DNA from: Verrucomicrobium sp.
GTDB lineage: Bacteria; Verrucomicrobiota; Verrucomicrobiia; Methylacidiphilales; UBA1321
Assembly: GCA_017849585.1 (NCBI GenBank)
Contig: JAFIGT010000011.1
Span: 1-64,000, forward strand
Direction of reading: 5' to 3'
Length of the DNA stretch: 64,000 nucleotides
This document shows positions 35,969-43,564 of the stretch, piece by piece. Below the pieces are notes generated by a model. The model searched no databases, had not been told where the DNA came from, and was given only the letters and a program-made list of their open reading frames with translations. The position numbers and the translations under genes are program-made. Every line of letters begins with the position of its first letter. The first letter of the stretch is position 1.

Positions 35969-36448
35969 TTAGCTCTTCTCCCTCTCGGTTTTCGGCGTTT
36001 CACCACCGGTGATGACGGCAAAAGTCACGTTGCCAATATTGGCCTGTGCGCAAGCGCGCATGATGTCGGCCACATAGCTGTATTCCACGTCCTTGTCGGC
36101 ACGAATCAGCACGCGCAAAAGCGGGTTCTGCGCGAGTCGTTCCTGCAGGAGCGGAATGAGGGCATTGACGTCGTCGAAGCGCATCGAGTCGACCTTGACC
36201 GAGCTGGTGCGCGTCATGGGAAACCACGACAGATTGATGACCACCTGACCTGCGTTCTTGGCCTTGTCGGCTTGCAACGCCTTGTCGGCGTCGGGCAGGA
36301 CGAGACCGGCATCCTTGCGCAACACTTCGGTCGACGTGATGCTGATGAAAAAGATCAGGAGCACGAAGAGCACGTCGGCCATCGGGGCGACCTGAAACTC
36401 CGGATCGGCCTCGGCTTCCTGATTCTTGAAGCGCTGCTTTCTTTTCAT
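35969..36448 (-). CDS. ExbD/TolR-like protein, first copy
   Basis: 159 aa. Basic N-terminus, membrane helix MADVLFVLLIFFISITST with Asp25, then a periplasmic domain longer than usual ExbD (LIPLLQERLAQNPLLRVLIR, DVEYSYVADIMRACAQANIG). One of two adjacent but diverged exbD genes, so the motor may be built from unlike ExbD subunits. Separated from exbB by 89 bp that contain a hairpin. Confidence 0.93.
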   Translation of the reverse strand: MKRKQRFKNQEAEADPEFQVAPMADVLFVLLIFFISITSTEVLRKDAGLVLPDADKALQADKAKNAGQVVINLSWFPMTRTSSVKVDSMRFDDVNALIPLLQERLAQNPLLRVLIRADKDVEYSYVADIMRACAQANIGNVTFAVITGGETPKTEREKS

Positions 36449-36490
36449 ACGGCGCGGTGTGGTTCGACTTTAAATATACTTTCGCCCGTT

Positions 36491-36512
36491 TCCCCGCCTT
36501 CGCAAGCGGGGA
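36491..36512 (-). other. Intercistronic hairpin between exbB and exbD
   Basis: TCCCCGC (36491-36497) and GCGGGGA (36506-36512), 8-nt loop, no T run. It lies within the operon and could set the ratio of ExbB to the downstream proteins by processing or attenuation. Confidence 0.5.
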
Positions 36513-36537
36513 GATGGGGAGTGGGTCCGTTATTCGA

Positions 36538-37476
36538 TTAATTATCCCATTCCAGCACGACACCGCAGTTCGGGCACGGATTGGTGCCGGGGGTGATGGC
36601 GGCGTTACACTGGGGGCAATTGGTCGTCATCGAGCGGGACACTCGTTGCGAGGTGGCGGCCGCGGCCGCGGCGGCTTCAGGGGCCGGGGCGCCCGCATTA
36701 GACGAGAAGCTTTCGCCAATGCGCAGGCCGGAAATCTGGTCGAAGGGGATATCGTCGAGCAGGTGGTACACTTCCGATTCCGCGACGAGGATGGCGCTGG
36801 TGGCCATGCTCTTGAGAATGTAGAAAAACACGAACGCCGGAATGGCGACGACCAGACCGGCCGCCGTACACACAAGCACTTCACCGATGGCCGAGGCCAA
36901 TCCCTGCGGATTGCCGATACCGCTCGCGCCAAGGGTGCTGAACGCCTTGATCATACCGATGACGGTTCCGGTCAACCCGATCATGGGCGACACAACGCCG
37001 ATAACGGAGAGATAGGTGACGTTCATCTTGAGGAGCGTGCCTTCGCGCAGCGAGGCTTCCTGCACGGCGAAATCGGTCTGGTCCTTGCCGCGGCCAATGC
37101 GTTCCAGGGCGGATCCGAGAACGGCGCTGACGAAGCAACGGTTCGATTGGCAGATGCTCCAGGCTTCCTGATAGTTGCCGGTGGTGACCGACTCGCGCAG
37201 GCGGGCGATGAGGGCAGGGGGGGCGAGCTTGCGCTTGTTGAGCTTGAGGAAGCCTTCAACCGTGAAGGTCATCACCAAAATCGAGGCAATGACGAGGAAG
37301 ATCATGACCGGACCGCCTTCCTTCATCACTTCGATGAAGGTCTTGTCATGCGTGCCGGCGGCAGCGGGTTCGCCCGCCGCGGCGGCTTCCTGCGCCCAGC
37401 CAAGGTCCGCGCTTCCCAAGAGAATAACGATCAATGCTAAGCCTGCGAACCAGGCGAGTCGGGAGTACATCTTCAT
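36538..37476 (-). CDS. MotA/TolQ/ExbB-family proton channel with C-terminal zinc ribbon
   Basis: 312 aa. A signal-like first hydrophobic segment (about 7-28, WFAGLALIVILLGSADL), an Ala/Glu-rich linker, then the ExbB core with three helices (VMIFLVIASILVMTFTVEGF near 57; MNVTYLSVIGVVSPMIGLTG and GLVVAIPAFVFFYILKS). After an Ala-rich tail comes a zinc-ribbon-like motif: Cys287, Cys290, Cys301 and Cys304 (CPQC and CPNC). ExbB C-termini face the cytoplasm. The added ribbon is not a usual ExbB part. It starts the motor genes, 12 bp after the TPR gene. Confidence 0.92.
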   Translation of the reverse strand: MKMYSRLAWFAGLALIVILLGSADLGWAQEAAAAGEPAAAGTHDKTFIEVMKEGGPVMIFLVIASILVMTFTVEGFLKLNKRKLAPPALIARLRESVTTGNYQEAWSICQSNRCFVSAVLGSALERIGRGKDQTDFAVQEASLREGTLLKMNVTYLSVIGVVSPMIGLTGTVIGMIKAFSTLGASGIGNPQGLASAIGEVLVCTAAGLVVAIPAFVFFYILKSMATSAILVAESEVYHLLDDIPFDQISGLRIGESFSSNAGAPAPEAAAAAAATSQRVSRSMTTNCPQCNAAITPGTNPCPNCGVVLEWDN

Positions 37477-37488
37477 GATATGAGTTTT

Positions 37489-38238
37489 CTATTCAACTAC
37501 GACTTGAGGGTTGTTTTTTCGGAGCGAGTCCGCCTGCTCCTGCGCGGTTTTCGCTGCGGCGGGATTTTGATAAAACACCGTCACAACTGTCAAATAACTT
37601 TCCAGAGCTTCCTTGAGTTTACCCTGCTTTTCGAAGACCTGACCCTGAATCAAGAAGGCTTCGGAGTAGGCTCGGCCGTCTTCCTGCGAAGGAGAGAAGG
37701 TTTTGTTCGCCTGGGCAATGAGCGGTGCGAGGCTGGTCAGGACTTCGTCCAGCTTGCCCTCCTTGAGGGCCGCCTTGGCCAATCCCGCCTGGGCGCGTAC
37801 TTGATGGCGGCTGCCGGGGTAGAGCTTGACCATATCCTGGAAGACGGCGATCGAGGCGCTCTCTTTGCCAGTCTGGGAATAACTCTCAGCGAGGCGTACC
37901 ATGGCGTCGGGCACCCAGTCTGCGGGAAGGCCTTTGAATTTTTTGACGAGAGGTTCCAGCAAGATAATCGCCTGATCGACCGAGGCTGCGCGCGCTTTTT
38001 CAATCTCTGCCGGCGCCGCCATTTCCACGCTGGCAATATTGGCCAGCGGATAGGGAATTGTGCCTGCTCCAACCGACACGCTGACGCTGCCGTTGGCCAC
38101 CTCGAGAATCTTCCCGGTGACTTCTTGTCCCGTCTTTAATGCGATTTTGTCTTGCCCATGCATCGCAGAAATGGCAAGCAAAAGCCCCACGCAAACGAGG
38201 AAACTGCGGTAAAGTGGCTTACAAGTAATATCCATCAC
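37489..38238 (-). CDS. Secreted TPR-like protein, first gene of the Exb/DUF4159 operon
   Basis: 249 aa. Signal peptide (SFLVCVGLLLAISAMHGQ), a small beta domain (KIALKTGQEVTGKILEVAN), then helical TPR-type repeats (VPDAMVRLAESYSQTGKESA, SIAVFQDMVKLYPGS, LIQGQVFEKQGKLKEALESY). Resembles the CpoB/YbgF type of periplasmic coordinator seen with Tol-Pal. Position before exbB supports a similar role; this is inference. Two start codons adjoin (MM). Confidence 0.82.
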   Translation of the reverse strand: MMDITCKPLYRSFLVCVGLLLAISAMHGQDKIALKTGQEVTGKILEVANGSVSVSVGAGTIPYPLANIASVEMAAPAEIEKARAASVDQAIILLEPLVKKFKGLPADWVPDAMVRLAESYSQTGKESASIAVFQDMVKLYPGSRHQVRAQAGLAKAALKEGKLDEVLTSLAPLIAQANKTFSPSQEDGRAYSEAFLIQGQVFEKQGKLKEALESYLTVVTVFYQNPAAAKTAQEQADSLRKNNPQVVVE

Positions 38239-38325
38239 GATAATTTAAATTCATTTAGCAGTCTATTTACAGAGGGTCAACCGCAGAAAATCTAATTCCA
38301 TCCACTTTTTTCACCAATTTTATTT

Positions 38326-39867
38326 ATGATCAACCTCATTCAACGGTCCCTGCGTCCCCTCCTCATCATCGTCTTCATCATCATCGCGATTTCCTTCACG
38401 TTCTTTACCGCGATGCCGGTGGCGGATCGCGGACCGCAGATTAATCTCGGGAAGATTGACGGGCACAACATCACCCCGGAGCAATTCCGCGAGGCGGAAA
38501 GCGCCGTCTACGCTCTGCTGACCCTGCGCTATGGGAACCAAATCCCGGAATCTCCCCAGATCCGTCATCAGATCCAGATGGAAACCTGGCAGCGGCTGTT
38601 GTTGCTGGCGAACGCGAAGAAGGTTGGGCTCGAAACCTCCAATGAACAGGTGATCCAGTTTATCCGCAACATGCCGGCGCTGCAAAAGGATGGCGTCTAT
38701 CAACCCGAACGCTACCAAGGTCTGGTCAAGTACTTCCAGCAATCGATGGGCATCAGTGAATTGCGTTTTACTGAGATCATCCGCGAGGAGTTGACCGTGG
38801 AGCGGATGCAGAAGCTGATTGTCGCCCCGGTCCAAATGCCGCTCGGGCAGGCCGCTGTCCAGTTTGACTTGATCTATAGCCCGGTCACCCTCAGCACGAT
38901 CAACTTCCCGCTGAAGAATTACCTCAGTCAAGTCACCGTTACCGCCGAGGAAATCGAGCGCGATTATAAAAATCAGGTCGACGTGAATCCCGCCTTGCGC
39001 ACCAAGGAACGCCGCCGCGTCAGCTTCGTCGTCTTCCCGGCTCCGGCTCCCGCCGCCAAGGCGGATCCGGCCAAGGATGACGCCCGTCGCAAGATCGGCG
39101 AGCAGGCGCTGGAATTTGCCCTTGCCTTGGAACCGGAACCCGATGCCGCCGCTGCCAGCAAGCGCCCCGATTTTGCCACGGTTGCGAAGAAACATAACCT
39201 GAATGTCACCACCACCGGCTTCTTCACCGCCGAGGAGTCTGCCGCGCCGCTGCCGCCGAGCCCGAACCTGAATCGTGCCGCGTTCGCTCTCGGAGCGGAT
39301 CGTCCGACGAGTTCCGTGGTCGAAACTGACAATGGTTTCTACGTTCTCAAACTGGAAGAAGTCATCCCGAGCCAGCCGCTGCCACTTACCGAAGTCCGCG
39401 GCCAGATCGAAGCCCAACTGAAGAATCGCAAGGCCCTGACGCTCATGCAGGAAGCCGGCAATGCCGCGGCGGAAAAGCTCAAGGCCGAAATTGCAAAGGG
39501 CGTTCCATTCCGCACGGCTGCCGCACAGCTCAAGCTCACGGTGGATACGCTGCCCGTATTCGTCCCCGGCGATCAAAAGTTAAATAATGATCCGAAGCTC
39601 GCGCTGGCCCGTCGTCTTGTGATGTCGCTGAAGACCGGCGAAGTCAGCCAGTTCGTCCCCACCGCCGGCGGCGGCGTGATCGGTTACCTCGATGTGCGCC
39701 AAGCCCCGGATCGCAAGACGTACGGTGCGTTCGAAACGCAGCTCCAGAACGAAATGTTGAATCAAGCCCGCTACGCCGCGCTCTCCGAATGGGTCCGCTG
39801 GCGCTCCACCTCGAAGGGCACGCAAATGCCGACGATGCTGACGCAAACAGCCAGCGCTGCGCAGTAA
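38326..39867 (+). CDS. PpiD/SurA-like membrane-anchored periplasmic chaperone
   Basis: 513 aa. N-terminal membrane helix (PLLIIVFIIIAISFTFFTA) then a SurA_N-type chaperone domain (KIDGHNITPEQFREAESAV, WQRLLLLANAKKVG, QVIQFIRNMPALQKDGVYQP) and a parvulin-like region (about 250-460) with PSPNLNRAAFALGADRP and NGFYVLKLEEVIP. The anchor is PpiD-like. Parvulin catalytic residues are not clearly preserved, so it may be a pure chaperone for outer membrane proteins. Divergent from the TPR gene; its leader is pyrimidine-rich with no Shine-Dalgarno. Confidence 0.88.
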   Translation: MINLIQRSLRPLLIIVFIIIAISFTFFTAMPVADRGPQINLGKIDGHNITPEQFREAESAVYALLTLRYGNQIPESPQIRHQIQMETWQRLLLLANAKKVGLETSNEQVIQFIRNMPALQKDGVYQPERYQGLVKYFQQSMGISELRFTEIIREELTVERMQKLIVAPVQMPLGQAAVQFDLIYSPVTLSTINFPLKNYLSQVTVTAEEIERDYKNQVDVNPALRTKERRRVSFVVFPAPAPAAKADPAKDDARRKIGEQALEFALALEPEPDAAAASKRPDFATVAKKHNLNVTTTGFFTAEESAAPLPPSPNLNRAAFALGADRPTSSVVETDNGFYVLKLEEVIPSQPLPLTEVRGQIEAQLKNRKALTLMQEAGNAAAEKLKAEIAKGVPFRTAAAQLKLTVDTLPVFVPGDQKLNNDPKLALARRLVMSLKTGEVSQFVPTAGGGVIGYLDVRQAPDRKTYGAFETQLQNEMLNQARYAALSEWVRWRSTSKGTQMPTMLTQTASAAQ

Positions 39868-39889
39868 AGAGTCGCCCCTTTTGATACGC

Positions 39890-39918
39890 AAAGGCGGTAC
39901 CATCCCGGTACCGCCTTT
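39890..39918 (+). terminator. Intrinsic terminator after the PpiD-like gene
   Basis: AAAGGCGGTACC / GGTACCGCCTTT 12-bp perfect stem with a 5-nt loop, followed by a weak T-rich stretch. The inner part resembles the terminator at 5183-5216. Confidence 0.75.
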
Positions 39919-40055
39919 GTCATTTCTGTGCTTCCGCAGAAGTTTCCCCAAATGCCTGCCATTCTTTCTTGCTCGCTAAATCTCTTTTCGGGCCGCACGA
40001 CGCAGAATCAGCCTTGACCGGGGGCATCCTTGGTCGAAACTAGGCATTCACCCTC

Positions 40056-42170
40056 ATGACTTATCTTGCCGAACAGGTTGGGAGTGTGCTGCTGGCGGTG
40101 GCGCTGTTTCCGGTGCTGCTCTATTTGCCGGGCAAGATCCTGCTTTTTCGTTTCCCTTTCCTGCGACCGCTATTCCCGGAATCCCTCGGCGCGGAACTTC
40201 TCCTCTCGATGGCGGTGGCCCCGATCACGCTTTATCTTCTGCAACGATTTGCCGGGCCGACCTTCGCTACGCTGATTCTGGTGGGACTCTACATCGCGTT
40301 TCTGCCGCACCGACTGCCCGTTGTTTCACCGGAAACGCCACCGGTCCCCCGGCGCGGATTTCGCCCCTACCTGATCGCCGCGCTGGCGTGGCTGGCGCTG
40401 GTGATTGTGATGAATGTGGATCTGCCGTGCGGTAATCGCCTTTACGCCGCGACGACGGCCTTCGATTGGTCCAAGCATGTCATGGTCACCGATGCCATCG
40501 CGCGCGACGGGATTCCGCCCGCGAATCCGGCCTTCCATCCGGGCGAGACGATGCCGCTGTGCTACTACTACCTGTGGCACAACGTCTGTGCGTTTTTCAC
40601 GGTGGGGAGTTGGATTTCGCCCCGTGCGGCCGTGCTGGCGAGTGTCTTCTGGGCCGGGGTGGCGCTCTTCGCGGTACTGCATCAATTCCTCTCGCTGCTC
40701 TATCCGCCGGACCCGACGCGGCATTCGTCGCGCCGGTTGTCCCTGCTTTTGCTCCTCAGCATCGGTGGTCTCGCCTCGCTGCTGCTGGCCATTCGCGTGG
40801 CGTTGTACCTCTACAGTGGCGAACCGCTGCGGCTCGATTTTCTCTCGGTGCTGCACACGGGTAGCGATCCGGTTTTCGGCTGGTTGAACACGTTGATCAC
40901 CACCCCGCATCATGCGGCCGCGCTGGTGATCACGTTGACCGGCTTTCTGCTGCTCCGCACCGCATCGGTCACCGCGCTCCGCTCGCGCCGGTTGCCCATT
41001 CTGCTTGCGGGATTGGCCTTCGCCTCCGCCGCCGGGATGTCGCTCTGGATCGGCATGGTCGCGGCCGCCATCGCGGTGGTCTGGCTGGTATTTCTCCTCA
41101 CGCGCGGCGATCTTCGCGAGATCGCCCTGTGGCTCGGCGCGGGAGCGGTCGCGGCGCTCGCGATCCTGCCGCTCTTTCTCGAGCTGAATCATGCGAGTCA
41201 ACTGACCGAGGCGCCGCTCGGCTTTCACATCCGCGGATTCACCTTCACCCATGCGCTCGGTGAACCGTGGAAATCGCTGATCGATTTCCTCTGCCTGCCG
41301 CTGAACTACAGCATCGAGATCGGTTTCCCGCTGCTTGGCGCGTTGCTGATCTGGCGCGTATGGGGCTTGAACGCTTCTCTGACGCCGCATGAACTTTTCC
41401 TGCGCGTGATGTTCTGGACGAGCCTGATTCTCGTGTCGTTCGTGGCCTCCACCGTGCGACATAATGATTTCGGCTGGCGCGGTGTTCTCTTCGCCCAAGC
41501 CGCCTGCGTGTTGTGGTGCTGGCCGCTCTTCCTCTCGCTGTTCCCGGCCTTGACCGGAGCGCAATCGACCCTGTGCGCGCGGGCGGCGATTCGCTTTCCG
41601 CGCCTATGGAAGATCACACTTTTCGCGCTCGGTTTCGGCTTCCTCTCCGCCGTGGTCGATCCGCTGATGGTGCGTTGCGCGAACGCGCTGCTGGATTGTC
41701 CGAAGCTGGTGACCGATGCGCCCTACTCGAGCCTCGCCTTGCCGGATGATCACCACACCGCCGAGCGACTCGCCGCCTATCGCGAGGGGTACAACTGGCT
41801 GCGGCAGCACACGCCGCGCCCGGCGCGCATCGCGCTGAATCCGGATCATCACGTGGAAGCGCCGTTCTTCCTCTACGCGAACCGTCAGGCGATTGTGGCG
41901 GACTTGTACAACAGCACGATGTTCGGCATTCGCCGCGAGAATTACGAAGGATTGCTCGCGCGTCTCAAACCGCTCTTCGCGACAAAACCGCCGCTCTGGG
42001 TCGATGTGCGCGCCACACTCGCGCCGCTCGGTGCGGATTATCTCGTCCTGCGCTCGGATGATCCCGCGTGGAATCACTCCTCCGATTGGCCCACGCCTCT
42101 CTACCACAACGCGCATCTCGCTGTGTACGACTTAGGGGCGCTGCCCCCACTCCCCCGCCAAAGGGAATGA
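40056..42170 (+). CDS. GT-C-like polytopic membrane protein (DUF2298/YYY-like)
   Basis: 704 aa with at least twelve hydrophobic segments and a 150-residue soluble C-terminal part. An extracytoplasmic loop near residue 135-175 has FDWSKHVMVTDAIA and MPLCYYYLWHN: the acidic residue and the YYY run recall GT-C glycosyltransferases and the archaeal/Chloroflexi YYY family (DUF2298). Activity on polyprenyl-linked sugars is inferred only. The last residues (ALPPLPRQRE) are encoded by a repeat unit, and the TGA stop at 42168-42170 is the loop of a hairpin. Confidence 0.82.
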   Translation: MTYLAEQVGSVLLAVALFPVLLYLPGKILLFRFPFLRPLFPESLGAELLLSMAVAPITLYLLQRFAGPTFATLILVGLYIAFLPHRLPVVSPETPPVPRRGFRPYLIAALAWLALVIVMNVDLPCGNRLYAATTAFDWSKHVMVTDAIARDGIPPANPAFHPGETMPLCYYYLWHNVCAFFTVGSWISPRAAVLASVFWAGVALFAVLHQFLSLLYPPDPTRHSSRRLSLLLLLSIGGLASLLLAIRVALYLYSGEPLRLDFLSVLHTGSDPVFGWLNTLITTPHHAAALVITLTGFLLLRTASVTALRSRRLPILLAGLAFASAAGMSLWIGMVAAAIAVVWLVFLLTRGDLREIALWLGAGAVAALAILPLFLELNHASQLTEAPLGFHIRGFTFTHALGEPWKSLIDFLCLPLNYSIEIGFPLLGALLIWRVWGLNASLTPHELFLRVMFWTSLILVSFVASTVRHNDFGWRGVLFAQAACVLWCWPLFLSLFPALTGAQSTLCARAAIRFPRLWKITLFALGFGFLSAVVDPLMVRCANALLDCPKLVTDAPYSSLALPDDHHTAERLAAYREGYNWLRQHTPRPARIALNPDHHVEAPFFLYANRQAIVADLYNSTMFGIRRENYEGLLARLKPLFATKPPLWVDVRATLAPLGADYLVLRSDDPAWNHSSDWPTPLYHNAHLAVYDLGALPPLPRQRE

Positions 42171-42241
42171 TTCCCTTTGGAAACCCCACATTGGGCCGAA
42201 TTTGCTTTTTACGCAGACGTAAAAGTTCGAATTCGGCCCAA
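42135..42241 (+). repeat. Composite palindromic repeat unit, copy 1
   Basis: Three hairpins in series: GGGGC/GCCCC (42135-42147); CCAAAGGGAA / TTCCCTTTGG with TGA loop (42158-42180); and a near-perfect long stem beginning TTGGGCCGAATT and ending AATTCGGCCCAA (42191-42241), apical loop in ACGCAGACGT. ACTCCCCCGC and AAACCCCACA link them. Confidence 0.85.
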
Positions 42242-42335
42242 GTGAATTTCAAACGCAAATCTTTACCATTTGAGGGGGCATGAGAACGCGGGTTTCTATC
42301 CTCGTATAAGGTATGAACTCTTTGAGAAAAACTCC

Positions 42336-42441
42336 CTTTAGGCGGCTGACATCTTTTGCGTCCGCGCAAAAAAGTCAGCCGCCTAAAGAAGAGGATTCTC
42401 AAGGGGCTCAGCCCCTTGAGCGGGGGGTGGGGCGGAGCCTC
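42336..42441 (-). repeat. Composite palindromic repeat unit, copy 2 (inverted)
   Basis: Read on the minus strand: GGCTCCGCC, ACCCCCCGC, CTCAAGGGGCT/AGCCCCTTGAG (42398-42420), AGAATCCTC, then a long stem CTTTAGGCGGCTGAC / GTCAGCCGCCTAAAG (42336-42388) with an inner CGCAAAA/TTTTGCG part. It faces copy 1, so the two units lie between the genes at 42170 and 42448 in converging orientation. Confidence 0.85.
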
Positions 42442-42447
42442 AAAGTC

Positions 42448-43560
42448 TCAGCGCGCTTCGAGGGTGATGACGCGACCGATCTGCTGGCGATAGATTCCGT
42501 TGGTGAGGAGCGCGACCACAGTGAAGCGCACTTTTTGACCCGGCTTTAGCGCCTGAATTTCACGCGGGAGCGAGTCCGTGCCCAGGATTGGGTGCGTCGT
42601 CCGGCCGTCGAACGAAATGCCGATCACCACCATCCCTTTGACCAAGCCTGCGCGATCCGCTGGCCCATCATCGATAACATCCCGAATCAGCAAGCCACCG
42701 TTGATGCGATATCCGAGAGTCTGCGCGGCCGAGGCCGACAGCTCATGCAACACGAAACCGAATCGTTGCCGCAGCACCTCTGCGAGCACTGGTTCCGGCG
42801 CGGCTTTCTGGCCTTTCGCTACTGCGATCGCATCGGACACCCACGGCACCACCACTCCGGCGGGGATGGCGAAGCCGATGCCCTCGACCGCGTTGGCGGA
42901 ATATTTCGCCGTGTTGATCCCCACCAGATTACCGTTGATGTCGATCAGCGGACCGCCGCTATTACCGGGATTAATCGCTGCATCGGTTTGCAATAGGCCC
43001 GTCATCTCGCCGTTATCCGTCGCGAGGCGGCGATTTGTCGCGCTCAGAATGCCCTGGCTGACCGAGTTTTCGTAACCGACCGGATTTCCCACCGCGATCA
43101 CCGTTTGCCCGAGCAGGTTGGGAGAAATCGTTTTCAGATCGAACGCGGGCAATTCCTTCGGGTCCTCGATTTTGATCAGCGCCAGATCCTTGTCCGGGTC
43201 GCTCGTGATCAGCTTCGCCTCATAGTTTGAGCCGTTGTAGAAACTCACGCGAATCTTCAACCCCTCCGCCATCTCGACCACGTGATGATTCGTGACGATG
43301 TAACCGTCCGGCGAGATGAGCAGTCCCGAGCCGAGACTGTAAACCGGCTGCTTCATCACCCAGTAACGGCGCATGAACAAATCCACGTCCGTGGCCACGG
43401 TGCGCTGCACGATGCGTTCGGTTTGAATATTGACCACGCTTGGCAGGGCGCGTTGCACGGCCTTGACGGTCGGCTCTTCAGCGGGTGAGATGGGGTGGAG
43501 CGTGCCAGCCATGAACAGCAGGAGTGAACATCCAAGGGGTAACGGCGAGAGTCGCAGCAT
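42448..43560 (-). CDS. HtrA/DegP-like periplasmic serine protease
   Basis: 370 aa. Signal peptide (SLLLFMAGTLHPISPA), trypsin-like domain with His93 (VTNHHVV), Asp125 (DPDKDLALI) and Ser201 (NPGNSGGPLID), then a single PDZ domain (about 265-360: FVLHELSASAAQTLG, DDGPADRAGLVKGMVV). Degrades or refolds damaged envelope proteins. Shorter than DegP, which has two PDZ domains, so DegS- or HhoA-like. Divergent from the DUF2851 gene with 4 bp between start codons, so promoters lie inside the partner gene or the latter starts further in. Confidence 0.94.
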   Translation of the reverse strand: MLRLSPLPLGCSLLLFMAGTLHPISPAEEPTVKAVQRALPSVVNIQTERIVQRTVATDVDLFMRRYWVMKQPVYSLGSGLLISPDGYIVTNHHVVEMAEGLKIRVSFYNGSNYEAKLITSDPDKDLALIKIEDPKELPAFDLKTISPNLLGQTVIAVGNPVGYENSVSQGILSATNRRLATDNGEMTGLLQTDAAINPGNSGGPLIDINGNLVGINTAKYSANAVEGIGFAIPAGVVVPWVSDAIAVAKGQKAAPEPVLAEVLRQRFGFVLHELSASAAQTLGYRINGGLLIRDVIDDGPADRAGLVKGMVVIGISFDGRTTHPILGTDSLPREIQALKPGQKVRFTVVALLTNGIYRQQIGRVITLEAR

Positions 43561-43564
43561 AGGA

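Noticed and set aside
33839-36541. 900-codon frame antisense to the Exb/DUF4159 operon
   Set aside because: Four separate recognisable genes with proper spacing lie on the minus strand; the antisense frame crosses all of them.
42313-42549. 78-codon plus-strand frame over the inverted repeats
   Set aside because: It is made of repeat DNA and overlaps the 3' end of the HtrA gene in antisense.
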